Source of the DNA: Sphingobacterium puteale
GTDB taxonomy: Bacteria > Bacteroidota > Bacteroidia > Sphingobacteriales > Sphingobacteriaceae
NCBI RefSeq assembly: GCF_003627955.1
Contig: NZ_RBWS01000022.1
Coordinates: 1 to 64,000, forward strand
DNA length: 64,000 nucleotides
Reading direction: 5' to 3'
Under the pieces are notes generated by a model. It was not told the origin of the DNA and searched no databases. It saw only the letters and a program-made list of their open reading frames with translations. Below are positions 43,099-51,917 of this stretch, piece after piece (the first letter of the stretch is position 1; each line of letters begins with the position of its first letter). Both the position numbers and the translations under genes were made by a program.

Positions 43099-44406
43099 AT
43101 GAAAGTACAACTTAATAGTTTATATATTTTTCTTACATGTGCCACACTCGGTGGAATACTATTTGGCACATCCTGTAAAAGAGACCCCATTAAGAACGAG
43201 GAAGAATCTGAGACAGAGATTGCGATCACACCTTTAGCGCGACCGATCGGGTCAGTCAAAGGGCAAGCTTCGAGTAAAACTATTGGGCCGGCCGGTGGTG
43301 TGCTGTCTTCAGCTGATGGAAAATTAAAGATCTCCATTCCTGCGGGTGCACTCATAGAGGAAAAGTTAATTTTAGTGCAGCCAATTGAACAGACGAATAT
43401 TGCTGGTATCGGTTTATCTTATCGGTTGACACCACATAATGTCATATTCAAGAAGGCGGTCACCCTTACCTTCGACTGGAAGGCTATAACTGATCAGGTC
43501 GGACTGCCACAAACCCTTGGATTTGCCTATCAGCAAGGAGATCAGGTTTGGAAATATGTCGGTGCCAGTACAACGGATACGGTTCAGAAAACAATTAGCT
43601 ATGAAACCACGCATTTCAGTGACTGGTCATTAATGAATAGACTCTCATTGGAACCCTATGAAGCTACTATCGAATCCGGACAGACCCAGTCTGTACGCGC
43701 ACTTATTTATACCCAGACAAAATGGGATGATCTTTTGACACCCCTGACCGGCACTGGTCAGGGGACCGAACAAGGGTATCCTGTTGGAACACCCGCTGCC
43801 TTACCCAGCAAATTTATAGATTCCTGGGAGCTTGCGGGGCCGGGTAAAATCGTTAAAACAGATGCCAGTACTGTAACCTATCAGGCACCAGCAAGTGTTA
43901 ACGGTAGTGCAACTGCCGTCATAAACCTCAAATTAAAGGCCCCGCGGGAAGGAACCTATCTACTACTGTCGAATATCCATATTTCAGGTAACGGCTGGAT
44001 TGAGCTCAGTATTGCTGGTGGAGGACCTGTAAAGTTTCCTGCATCTTCGGCTGCGAAATCAGGAAACACATATTTGTTATCGAATCCTGAAAATGAAGGT
44101 GGAGGTTACTTTTTGTTGCGGTGGAACGGTGGTGTGGGCAGCTATAAGTATGAGATTTCTAATGGTGGCAATCATTTTCATTTTCAGACATCCAAAACAA
44201 CCTACATGAGCAGATACGTAGATAAGATCGTAAAAGACCTTGTGCCCAGTGGCGGTCAGATTCAGATTACCAAAATAGATAAGGGCTGGGTGGAAGGGCT
44301 GTTTAATGTAACAAATGCCGGCTATGGCCCGATGTTATTGGATATAACCTCAGCAAGTGGACGGTTCAGAGCAAAGATTTATGATGCGGCTACACATGCG
44401 AAGTAA
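43099..44406 (+). CDS. ZU5-like domain lipoprotein
   Basis: A 435-residue SPII lipoprotein (LFGTSCKRDP). The segment TIGPAGGVLSSADGKLKISI, then PAGAL and LTPHNVIFKKAVTLTFDW, is the ZU5-like fold found in Bacteroidota surface lipoproteins. Two further beta domains follow (about 200-435). It overlaps the start of the Big_2 lipoprotein by 11 nt, so the two are probably co-translated and act together at the cell surface. Confidence 0.7.
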   Translation: MKVQLNSLYIFLTCATLGGILFGTSCKRDPIKNEEESETEIAITPLARPIGSVKGQASSKTIGPAGGVLSSADGKLKISIPAGALIEEKLILVQPIEQTNIAGIGLSYRLTPHNVIFKKAVTLTFDWKAITDQVGLPQTLGFAYQQGDQVWKYVGASTTDTVQKTISYETTHFSDWSLMNRLSLEPYEATIESGQTQSVRALIYTQTKWDDLLTPLTGTGQGTEQGYPVGTPAALPSKFIDSWELAGPGKIVKTDASTVTYQAPASVNGSATAVINLKLKAPREGTYLLLSNIHISGNGWIELSIAGGGPVKFPASSAAKSGNTYLLSNPENEGGGYFLLRWNGGVGSYKYEISNGGNHFHFQTSKTTYMSRYVDKIVKDLVPSGGQIQITKIDKGWVEGLFNVTNAGYGPMLLDITSASGRFRAKIYDAATHAK

Positions 44407-45796
44407 TTTAATCCGTCTGTACCTGAAGCTGATCATCTTACAGGTAATATTGTTGTTTATGGCCTGTGGCCGGGATGATATCCTTCCGAGTCGGATAAAC
44501 AACATTACATTTAGGAATGATACCCTCTCTTTGGTTGTGGGAAAATCTGAACGACTGTTTGTAGATCATACACCAGGGGATATAAAAGATTCTGATTACA
44601 TATGGTCGACAGCAGATCCGAAAGTCGCAACTGTAGAAAATGGAATTGTCTACGGACATCGTGTTGGTGAAACAGAAGTAACTGTTTCAGTGCGAGGTCA
44701 AAACGTAAACGCGAAAGCCTTGATTCGGATTTTACCGGTTTCGCTGGCAGCATTAAAATTACAAGTAAGTAAGACCACCTTAGCGCCAGAAGAAGAAGTG
44801 GAGATAACGTATATAATCGAACCTACAGATTTATCGGATACAGATCCGCTGGAAATCGAATGGAATAGTTCTGATAATCAAGTGTGTACCGTTAATGGGG
44901 GCAAGCTCAAGGCAGTTGGCATTGGAACGGCGAAGGTGACAGCAGAGATCAAAGGGACAGCAATCAAAGGTGAACTAACAATTTATGTCCAACCAGTGCC
45001 TATAGGATCGATTGAACTTAGCCCTGCACAGGCAGAGTTACATGTTGGGAAGGAATTGTCGTTGCATGTGAAAGTGTTGCCTGTTAATGCCGATAATAAA
45101 ACGTTGGTTTGGTCCTCCAGTAATCCACAGGTTGCTACGGTGACCGGTGGAGTAGTAAAAGGAGTAAAGGTGGGTACAACAACGATTAAAGTGGCTACTA
45201 TGGATGGAGAAAAAAGTGCATTTTGTACAGTTACCGTAAAATCGGTTACGGTGGATCATATTATCTTATCTGCACATAGTTTGGTCATGGTTGCGGGACA
45301 ACAGCGGCAGATTATAGCCACCGTTGTACCAGAGGAGGCAAAAGAGAGGAATATCACATGGGTCTCTTCAGATAATAGTATTGCAACAGTGGATGCTCAT
45401 GGACAGGTTACAGGAAAGAAACCTGGTACAGCAATTATCAACGCAATATCGGTAGCTAATCCGCAAATTTATGCGAGCTGTAATCTTGCGGTTATGAATC
45501 CCGAAGATCAAGTTTTTACGGTGCTGAGTAACAGAGGGCGAGTAGCAGAAAATGGTTATATCAGTTCGGATGTCAACACCCTTTTCGAAAATGGATCAAG
45601 TGAACCCGTGCGTTTGATTTCTTTTGAAATTCTTTCTCAAGGCGGCGAACTCATTGTGAGTGATTATCAAACGAGAATAATAGCAACAGGCATGCAGCAA
45701 CGGCATCAAGCGCAAGTTAAAAAAGTCTATCGTCCCTACGTTCGTTATATATTTGAACTAAAGGGTAAGCGCTATGAAAGACGCTTGGATATCTGA
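44396..45796 (+). CDS. Big_2-repeat lipoprotein
   Basis: A 466-residue lipoprotein from ATG 44396, which overlaps the previous gene by 11 nt (44357 is a longer in-frame option). SPII signal ILLFMACGRDD. Four bacterial Ig-like (Big_2) domains repeat the pattern W-(S/T)(S)-D/N-P-x-VATV...G-x-V-x-G-x-x-V-G-x-T-x-(I/V) (e.g. WSSSNPQVATVTGGVVKGVK). The last about 95 residues are a separate domain. Big_2 repeats serve adhesion or matrix binding. A rho-independent terminator follows. Confidence 0.85.
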   Translation: MRSNLIRLYLKLIILQVILLFMACGRDDILPSRINNITFRNDTLSLVVGKSERLFVDHTPGDIKDSDYIWSTADPKVATVENGIVYGHRVGETEVTVSVRGQNVNAKALIRILPVSLAALKLQVSKTTLAPEEEVEITYIIEPTDLSDTDPLEIEWNSSDNQVCTVNGGKLKAVGIGTAKVTAEIKGTAIKGELTIYVQPVPIGSIELSPAQAELHVGKELSLHVKVLPVNADNKTLVWSSSNPQVATVTGGVVKGVKVGTTTIKVATMDGEKSAFCTVTVKSVTVDHIILSAHSLVMVAGQQRQIIATVVPEEAKERNITWVSSDNSIATVDAHGQVTGKKPGTAIINAISVANPQIYASCNLAVMNPEDQVFTVLSNRGRVAENGYISSDVNTLFENGSSEPVRLISFEILSQGGELIVSDYQTRIIATGMQQRHQAQVKKVYRPYVRYIFELKGKRYERRLDI

Positions 45797-45823
45797 TAAG
45801 AATTTGTTCATATGTTTATTTAT

Positions 45824-45857
45824 GGCCCCAAGTCCCCAGAGGACGCAGGGCCTTTTT
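45824..45857 (+). terminator. terminator of the lipoprotein group
   Basis: GGCCC (45824-45828) pairs with GGGCC (45848-45852), with an inner TCC/GGA, followed by TTTTT. Confidence 0.75.
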
Positions 45858-45972
45858 ATTGTTCTGACCTTTCCACAGTTGCAATCTTCTTATCTCTGCG
45901 AAGGCAGTCTTCTTTAGATTCTCCGGTTTCGATCTTTCCCCCTGAACATTCCCATTTCAATGGCAGTTTCAT
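45856..45972 (-). pseudogene. MutT/NUDIX fragment, second copy
   Basis: From ATG 45972 the frame reads MKLPLKWECSGGKIETGESK then EDCLRRDKKIATVERSEQ and a stop. This is the 'W-E-F-P-G-G-K-I-E..GES' start of a NUDIX box, broken after LRR. The 34 bp around GAAGACTGCCTTCGCAGAGA are shared with the pseudogene at 32491-32815. It runs into the terminator of the preceding gene. Confidence 0.7.
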
Positions 45973-45976
45973 CGCA

Positions 45977-46192
45977 TCATTTACCTTGGTTTGGTTTACC
46001 CAAAGTTTTTTGCCCAAATGTGACTAAGCTTATCAAAGCAGCTCCTAGTAGTATGCCAATAGCGCCTATAGAGATTCGAAAATACAATATAGATTTATAC
46101 TCCATCGCGTACCAACAGCAGCCCTTACAAAAATTGTATTGATAGAGCATGTAAACATCTTCATAAGTAATTAGTATATTGAAAAGAATCAA
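45977..46192 (-). pseudogene. decayed copy of the 29942 membrane gene
   Basis: About 180 nt (46025-46210) match 30063-30245 at close to 90%, encoding FNILITYEDVYMLYQYNFCK and the following GCCWYAMEYKSILYFRI. It lacks the first 25 and last 40 codons and enters the MutT fragment at its downstream end. The following stretch 46211-46500 holds nothing recognisable before the sigma-factor promoter. Confidence 0.7.
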
Positions 46193-46501
46193 TAATGCTC
46201 CAATTACCCGACAACTTTATCAAATCTTTACAGAATGCTGATTCGTTATCAAATACGTTTTTACTACTGTATATATTAACAAGATATCCGTCTGAACAAA
46301 CCGATTCTAACGGACATTTTGAACAAAAAGAAAAGTGATTGTTTATATAAGTGAACCAGATCGTATTTTACCTGTAAACAAAGATCGAAAGTAGTAGTAT
46401 ACTACATGTAAAAATAATTTTTTCATAATAACCTATTCTTAAACTGATATGCCGACTAAGTTAACAACTCCAGTCCTAATACATTGTTATCGCTTTTATT
46501 C

Positions 46502-46529
46502 TTGAATAAGAAGATTTTTTTTAGCTTTG
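46502..46529 (+). promoter_or_regulatory. promoter of the ECF sigma gene
   Basis: TTG at 46502-46504 and TAGCTTTG at 46522-46529, 17 nt apart and 17 nt before the ATG at 46547. The -7 box is an exact TAnnTTTG match; spacing is slightly short. Confidence 0.5.
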
Positions 46530-46546
46530 CTTTACATTCTGCCTAA

Positions 46547-47137
46547 ATGCTTAATTATAAAAAATATAGCGACTATGATCTCCTGACTCTCTTCAATACC
46601 AATGATGAGCGCGTGTTAATAGAAATTTATGACCGATACTGGGATAAGATGTTGGCTGTTGCATTTAATCGCTTGGGCAATCTAGAGGAAGCTGAGGAAT
46701 GTGTGCAGGATGTGCTTTGTAAACTTTGGAAACTTCGCTCAACTTTCAGTTTGCAAAATGAAAAACTATCCAGTTACCTAGCACGGGCAGTCCGCAACCA
46801 GACCTTCAACATCATCTATCAGAATAAGCAGAAACGCCAAAAACTAGCAGGATACAATCTACAAGAGAATGTCATCGATTCGATTTCGCCAGAGCGGAAA
46901 CTTATCATTCAGGAACTCCAACAACAGATTGATAATGCCATCAAAAACCTGCCTCCACAGTGTCAGCTTGTTTTTGTTATGAACAAAAATGAAGGTCTCA
47001 CAACAAAAGAGATTGCTGATAAGCTTAATTTGTCAGAAAATACGGTCAAATCACATCTTAAAAAAGCGAAAAAAGATCTAGGAAACAATACCGAATTTCT
47101 TACGATCATTGTTTTTTTCTCAATTTACTTTCGCTAA
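46547..47137 (+). CDS. ECF RNA polymerase sigma factor (FecI-like)
   Basis: A 196-residue sigma factor. Region 2 at about 10-85 (LLTLFNTNDERVLIEIYDRY, AEECVQDVLCKLW), region 4 at about 120-180 (LPPQCQLVFVMNKNEGLTTK, EIADKLNLSENTVKSHLKKA). It is followed by FecR and the STN-containing SusC, the usual order for cell-surface signalling. Activity is expected to be released when the receptor is loaded. Confidence 0.92.
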   Translation: MLNYKKYSDYDLLTLFNTNDERVLIEIYDRYWDKMLAVAFNRLGNLEEAEECVQDVLCKLWKLRSTFSLQNEKLSSYLARAVRNQTFNIIYQNKQKRQKLAGYNLQENVIDSISPERKLIIQELQQQIDNAIKNLPPQCQLVFVMNKNEGLTTKEIADKLNLSENTVKSHLKKAKKDLGNNTEFLTIIVFFSIYFR

Positions 47138-47225
47138 TAAAAAAAATTGTTGGGCAGACTCACCCTATCCGTCTTTTTTACTGTCTATTTAGATAGGAAA
47201 CACCCTTACTACCAATTTTTAATTC

Positions 47226-48383
47226 ATGCATAACGATCTTAGATATATAGAAGATTTAATAGTCAAATTTCAGACTGGTATAATTTCTCCACAGGAATTG
47301 GCCGAGCTTACGAAATGGTACAACAGTCATTTGGACGAGGAAGTGACCATTGTTACTGATGAGCCTTTGCAAAAGGAACAGATCCGTGAGCGTATGCTCA
47401 ACGGTCTGCTCGCCAAGATCAGGATCGCCCAGCCAGTAGATAAAAACAATGTATATTGGATGCAGCCGAAATTTTGGGCGGCTTCTGTAGCCGTGTTATT
47501 GATACTTTCATCATTGGCATGGTTTGGAATTAACAGGAATAAGCAAGTTAAATCTCCGAATTTTGCAGTGCAGTCCTCCTCAGATGCTATTTTGCCCGGT
47601 GGGCCTCGGGCAGTTCTCCTCTTAGAAGACGGGCGAAAGCTCATGCTAGATACTGCGCAAGATGGGATTGTTGTGGATGGTGCGATTCATTATGCAGACG
47701 GAAGAAGCTTAGCTAGTAATGTCGATCTGGATAAGATGAGCGATTTACAATTGTATGTTCCCAAGGGTGGGATTTATCACATAACCTTATCAGACGGTAC
47801 ACAGGTCTGGTTAAATTCCGAATCACGATTACGTTATCCCGCAAAGTTCGCATCTACTGAGAGAGAAGTGGAGCTAGATGGAGAAGCATTTTTTATGGTA
47901 AAAGGACAGTTCAGCACTAAAGGAAAGCGTATTCCTTTTTTCGTAAAGACGGAACAGCAGATCGTGGAGGTCCTCGGTACACAATTCAATGTAAACGGAT
48001 ACTCCACGCAGTCATTTGTGAAAACAACCTTGTTGGAAGGCAAAGTCAATATCCATGCAACTGACCAAAAAATTATTCTGAATCCGGGGCAACAGGCTAG
48101 CACCCGAGGTAATCTGACAAAAATAAAAACTGTGGATGCGCAGATGGAAATTGCCTGGAAGGAAGGCAAATTTAATTTCGACGGCAAATCCTTTGACGAG
48201 ACAATGGCTGAAATAGGTCGTTGGTATGATTTAACGATTAAATATAATGGCAAGATACCAGACGTCGAATTGGTGGGGGATGCCTATCGTAATGAAAAAA
48301 TTAACCTTGTACTCCGGTTGCTGGATGCCGCAAATGTTCGTTATCAACTGGATATCCGCAAGCGAGAGCTTATTATTTATTAA
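47226..48383 (+). CDS. FecR-family anti-sigma regulator
   Basis: A 385-residue inner-membrane protein. Cytosolic anti-sigma part 1-80; membrane helix about 85-103 (AASVAVLLILSSLAWFGI); periplasmic FecR domain (GGIYHITLSDGTQVWLNSES, then ELDGEAFFMV); C-terminal DUF4974 domain (NFDGKSFDETMAEIGRWYDL). It holds the ECF sigma inactive until contacted by the STN domain of the downstream receptor. Confidence 0.93.
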   Translation: MHNDLRYIEDLIVKFQTGIISPQELAELTKWYNSHLDEEVTIVTDEPLQKEQIRERMLNGLLAKIRIAQPVDKNNVYWMQPKFWAASVAVLLILSSLAWFGINRNKQVKSPNFAVQSSSDAILPGGPRAVLLLEDGRKLMLDTAQDGIVVDGAIHYADGRSLASNVDLDKMSDLQLYVPKGGIYHITLSDGTQVWLNSESRLRYPAKFASTEREVELDGEAFFMVKGQFSTKGKRIPFFVKTEQQIVEVLGTQFNVNGYSTQSFVKTTLLEGKVNIHATDQKIILNPGQQASTRGNLTKIKTVDAQMEIAWKEGKFNFDGKSFDETMAEIGRWYDLTIKYNGKIPDVELVGDAYRNEKINLVLRLLDAANVRYQLDIRKRELIIY

Positions 48384-48458
48384 AAAACAAACTATTTACC
48401 TAAACAACGATCATGATGAAACAGACCTAATGACCATGAAGAGTGCCGTATAAAAGAA

Positions 48459-48480
48459 GGAAAGGACGGCCATCCTTTCC
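48459..48480 (+). terminator. hairpin between FecR and SusC
   Basis: GGAAAGGA (48459-48466) pairs with TCCTTTCC (48473-48480) with a 6-nt loop. No long T-tract. It may act as an attenuator or RNA-end protector setting different levels of regulator and receptor. Confidence 0.4.
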
Positions 48481-48554
48481 TTTGATTATCGGTTGCAACA
48501 AAGCCAAACTAAACAATTAGCAGATTTTGCACTAACCAAACCCACGTAAATTTA

Positions 48555-51500
48555 ATGAATAAAAATTACTTATTAAAAGTGATGAGAATTACACTATTCT
48601 TACTATTGACTGGAATATGCGCTGTGAGTGCTAAAAGTTATTCACAACAAATTACCTTCAAAGGCCGTAATGTTTCCCTGGAGGCAGTGATTCAAGCCAT
48701 TCGCCAGCAAACGGGCTACAGTATTTTCAGTACCAAGCATACCCTAAGCAGTACTGTGCCTCTTACGATAGACGTCAAAAATATGGAACTGGATCAGTTT
48801 CTCAGCCTAGTGACGCGCAATCAGCCTTTAACGTATCAGGTAGAAGATCGGACGATTTCTTTTTATAATTCAGAAAAAAACAGTTCGAAAATCCAGTCCG
48901 GTACAATTTCTACTCAACAGCAACGCATTACCGGAAAAGTCATCCATGCCGAGTCAGGTGAGCGCATTGAGAGTGTTACCGTACAGATAAAAGGAACAAA
49001 TAGGGTAACTACCACCGATGCAAAAGGGCAATTTCAGTTGTTTGCTACAGGCATGCAACACGAAGAATTTGTCATACTGTTTCGTCACATCGGTATGAAA
49101 CCTAAAGAAGTTGCTTACAGCGGTCAAAAGTTTATTGAAGTAAAACTTGAGCCCGCCGCTGCTACAGAAATCAAAGATGTCGTTGTTACAGGAATTTACC
49201 AGCGTGACAAAGAAAGTTTTACGGGCTCTTCATCCACTTATACAGCCAAAGAACTGAAGATGGTCGGCAATCAGAATGTTTTACAGAGTCTAAAGACCTT
49301 GGATCCCTCTTTCGCCATTGTGGATAATAACCAGTTTGGATCCGATCCGAATCGCTTACCCGATATCGAGATTAGGGGCAAAAGCAGTGTGATTGGCCTC
49401 ACTGACGAATACAGTTCCAACCCCAATCAGCCACTTTTTATTTTAGACGGTTTCGAGAGTACCTTGGCCGTGATAGCAGATCTGAGTATGGACCGTGTCG
49501 AAAGCATCACTTTACTCAAGGATGCCGCCGCGTCGGCCATTTACGGCTCTAAAGCCGCCAATGGGGTGGTGGTGGTTGAAACAAAACGCCCTAAACCCGG
49601 ACAGCTACGGATCAACTATACGCTCAATGGTAGCATTAGCTTTGCAGACCTCACCGACTATAACCTCATGAATGCTGAAGAAAAATTACAATTTGAGTTG
49701 TTGTCTGGCTTCTATGGTATGCTCGATGACAAAGGGCAGATTATATTAGGGGCTAATCCCGTCAGTGAAGCAAATTATTTAGAGCGCTTAAAAGAAGTGC
49801 GTCGCGGTGTCAATACCTATTGGGCAAACGAACCCTTGCGCACTGCGATCAACCAGCGGCATACACTTTTTGCAGAAGGTGGCGACCAAAGCTTACGGTA
49901 TAGCGTTTCTGTTAACCATGGTATTACCAATGGCGTCATGAAAGCTTCAGACCGAAAGGCAACTAACGGCAATATTCGTCTCTTGTACCGAAAAGGAGAT
50001 TTATCATTTACCAATTCATTGAGTATTGACCATGTAGTAGCGAATAAAGAAGTTTCTCCTTTTTCCACATTTTCGAGGGCCAATCCATATCACCGCAAAT
50101 ACGATGAAAATGGAAATATCAAAATGGTATTGGAAGACTTTAGTGCGACCCGCTCCGGTTATGATCCAATTTATAGCCCTTTTTACGATCTCAACAATTT
50201 GAATATAAATACACAGGGGTCTGAGGGCTTTACCAATAATTTTGAGATCGAGTGGCGCATGCTGCCAGAGTTGCGGGCAAGGGGGCGTTTTGGCCTGCGC
50301 AGTTTAAATTTACACGATGAAATATTCCGCTCGCCCTTTAATGTGGAGTTTGTGGGTACAGACCAGTTACAAAAAGGATCCTATCAGGAAAACAATGGTA
50401 AGAATGTGAATTATGACGGTGATTTTAGTCTCACCTATGGGAAGCTCTTCGCAGACAAACATATGCTCAATGCGGTACTGGGAGCACGTATGGAGCAGGC
50501 CACTACCAAACGTAGTAGTTATCAGGTCCGAGGGTTTATTGATGATGAGTTCTCAAACCCAAATTTCGCTTTAGGCTATCCCGAAGGACAGCGTGCAGAC
50601 TACATGCAATCCAAGCGGCGTGGCGCCAGCTTCTTTATGAATATGGGCTATTCTTACGACAAACGCTACCTGTTGGATGCGACCATAAGATCTGACGGTT
50701 CTTCGGTATTTGGATCCGAACGTCAGTTTTCGACAATATGGTCTTTGGGTTTAGCCTGGAATGCACATAACGAAAGCTTTTTCAAACAGTTTCATTGGAT
50801 TGATCAATTGCGTTTGAGAGCTACAATAGGTAATCCCGGCAATCAGAATTTTGACGATTATATTTCAATGCGTGTTTACCGTTATAATAATGACAACCGT
50901 AATCCCTTTGGGGCGAGTACAATTATCAGCAATATGGGCAATAGCGGACTCCGTTGGCAGACAACTTTGGACCGCAATTTAGGTCTGGATTTTACAACAT
51001 TTAAAAACCGGCTTCGTCTCAATTTCGATTATTTCGTAAAGAGTACAGATCCCTTATTGGTGCTTGTGTCATTACCCACCTCTACAGGTGTAAATACCGT
51101 GGCTAAAAATATGGGCGCACAGGTTACCCATGGTTTTACGATAGCTGGTGATTATACTTTGCTTCGAAGAGAGCAATTCAACTGGCGTGTCAATCTAAAT
51201 ATGCGACAGCTAAAAGCAGAATATCAAAATATTGGTAATCAGCTGAGCAATTTTAACGAGGCCAATAAAAGCCGTAATCTCATCCGCTATTATGACGGAG
51301 GCAGCCCATCCGACCTTTGGGCCGTGCGTTCTTTGGGCATCGATCCCGCGACCGGACGGGAGATCTTCCTGAATAAAAATGACCAACAGACTTTCGTACA
51401 CGATTATAGAGATGAAGTTGTTGTGGGAAATAGTGATCCCGACCTCGAAGGAATATTAGGTACCAGCTTCTACTATAAGGGGGTTTCGGCTTCGGTTAAC

Positions 51501-51899
51501 TTGCGCTACAGATGGGGGGGACAATCATTTATGCAGACACTTTTTGAAAAGGTAGAAAATATTTCGGCAAGGGATGTCGCACTTAATCAGGATAAACGGG
51601 CATTGTACGACCGCTGGAAGCAACCGGGAGATGAGGCAAAATTCAAAGCGATTTCCAATACAGACCAGACACCCATTTCATCGCGGTTTGTCGCGGATAA
51701 CAATATGCTCGTCGGTGAGGCATTTTCGCTTGGCTACGAGACTACTACAGCCGGCTGGTTAAGATCCATCCGCGCCTCTTCGGTAACTTTTAGGGCTTAT
51801 ATGAATGATATCTTTCATCTTTCGACTATAACAAATGAACGCGGAATAGATTATCCCTTTGCACGGTCAGTCTCATTTTCGGCTGGAATTCGGTTTTAA
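48555..51899 (+). CDS. SusC-type TonB-linked receptor with STN signalling domain
   Basis: A 1114-residue outer-membrane receptor. Signal peptide ends SAKSYSQQ; STN domain about 35-110 (VSLEAVIQAIRQQTGYSIFS), which contacts FecR; carboxypeptidase-D-like domain about 127-213 (ITGKVIHAESGERIESVTVQ); plug with DRVESITLLKDAAASAIYG then SKAANGVVVVETKRP; 22-strand barrel. It transports a substrate delivered by the SusD partner and signals occupancy to the ECF sigma. Confidence 0.95.
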   Translation: MNKNYLLKVMRITLFLLLTGICAVSAKSYSQQITFKGRNVSLEAVIQAIRQQTGYSIFSTKHTLSSTVPLTIDVKNMELDQFLSLVTRNQPLTYQVEDRTISFYNSEKNSSKIQSGTISTQQQRITGKVIHAESGERIESVTVQIKGTNRVTTTDAKGQFQLFATGMQHEEFVILFRHIGMKPKEVAYSGQKFIEVKLEPAAATEIKDVVVTGIYQRDKESFTGSSSTYTAKELKMVGNQNVLQSLKTLDPSFAIVDNNQFGSDPNRLPDIEIRGKSSVIGLTDEYSSNPNQPLFILDGFESTLAVIADLSMDRVESITLLKDAAASAIYGSKAANGVVVVETKRPKPGQLRINYTLNGSISFADLTDYNLMNAEEKLQFELLSGFYGMLDDKGQIILGANPVSEANYLERLKEVRRGVNTYWANEPLRTAINQRHTLFAEGGDQSLRYSVSVNHGITNGVMKASDRKATNGNIRLLYRKGDLSFTNSLSIDHVVANKEVSPFSTFSRANPYHRKYDENGNIKMVLEDFSATRSGYDPIYSPFYDLNNLNINTQGSEGFTNNFEIEWRMLPELRARGRFGLRSLNLHDEIFRSPFNVEFVGTDQLQKGSYQENNGKNVNYDGDFSLTYGKLFADKHMLNAVLGARMEQATTKRSSYQVRGFIDDEFSNPNFALGYPEGQRADYMQSKRRGASFFMNMGYSYDKRYLLDATIRSDGSSVFGSERQFSTIWSLGLAWNAHNESFFKQFHWIDQLRLRATIGNPGNQNFDDYISMRVYRYNNDNRNPFGASTIISNMGNSGLRWQTTLDRNLGLDFTTFKNRLRLNFDYFVKSTDPLLVLVSLPTSTGVNTVAKNMGAQVTHGFTIAGDYTLLRREQFNWRVNLNMRQLKAEYQNIGNQLSNFNEANKSRNLIRYYDGGSPSDLWAVRSLGIDPATGREIFLNKNDQQTFVHDYRDEVVVGNSDPDLEGILGTSFYYKGVSASVNLRYRWGGQSFMQTLFEKVENISARDVALNQDKRALYDRWKQPGDEAKFKAISNTDQTPISSRFVADNNMLVGEAFSLGYETTTAGWLRSIRASSVTFRAYMNDIFHLSTITNERGIDYPFARSVSFSAGIRF

Positions 51900-51917
51900 T
51901 AATTAAAGATCTAAAAA

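Noticed and set aside
43099..45796. Big_2 and ZU5 lipoproteins as a single fused adhesin
   Set aside because: Two separate SPII signals and an 11-nt overlap show two genes.
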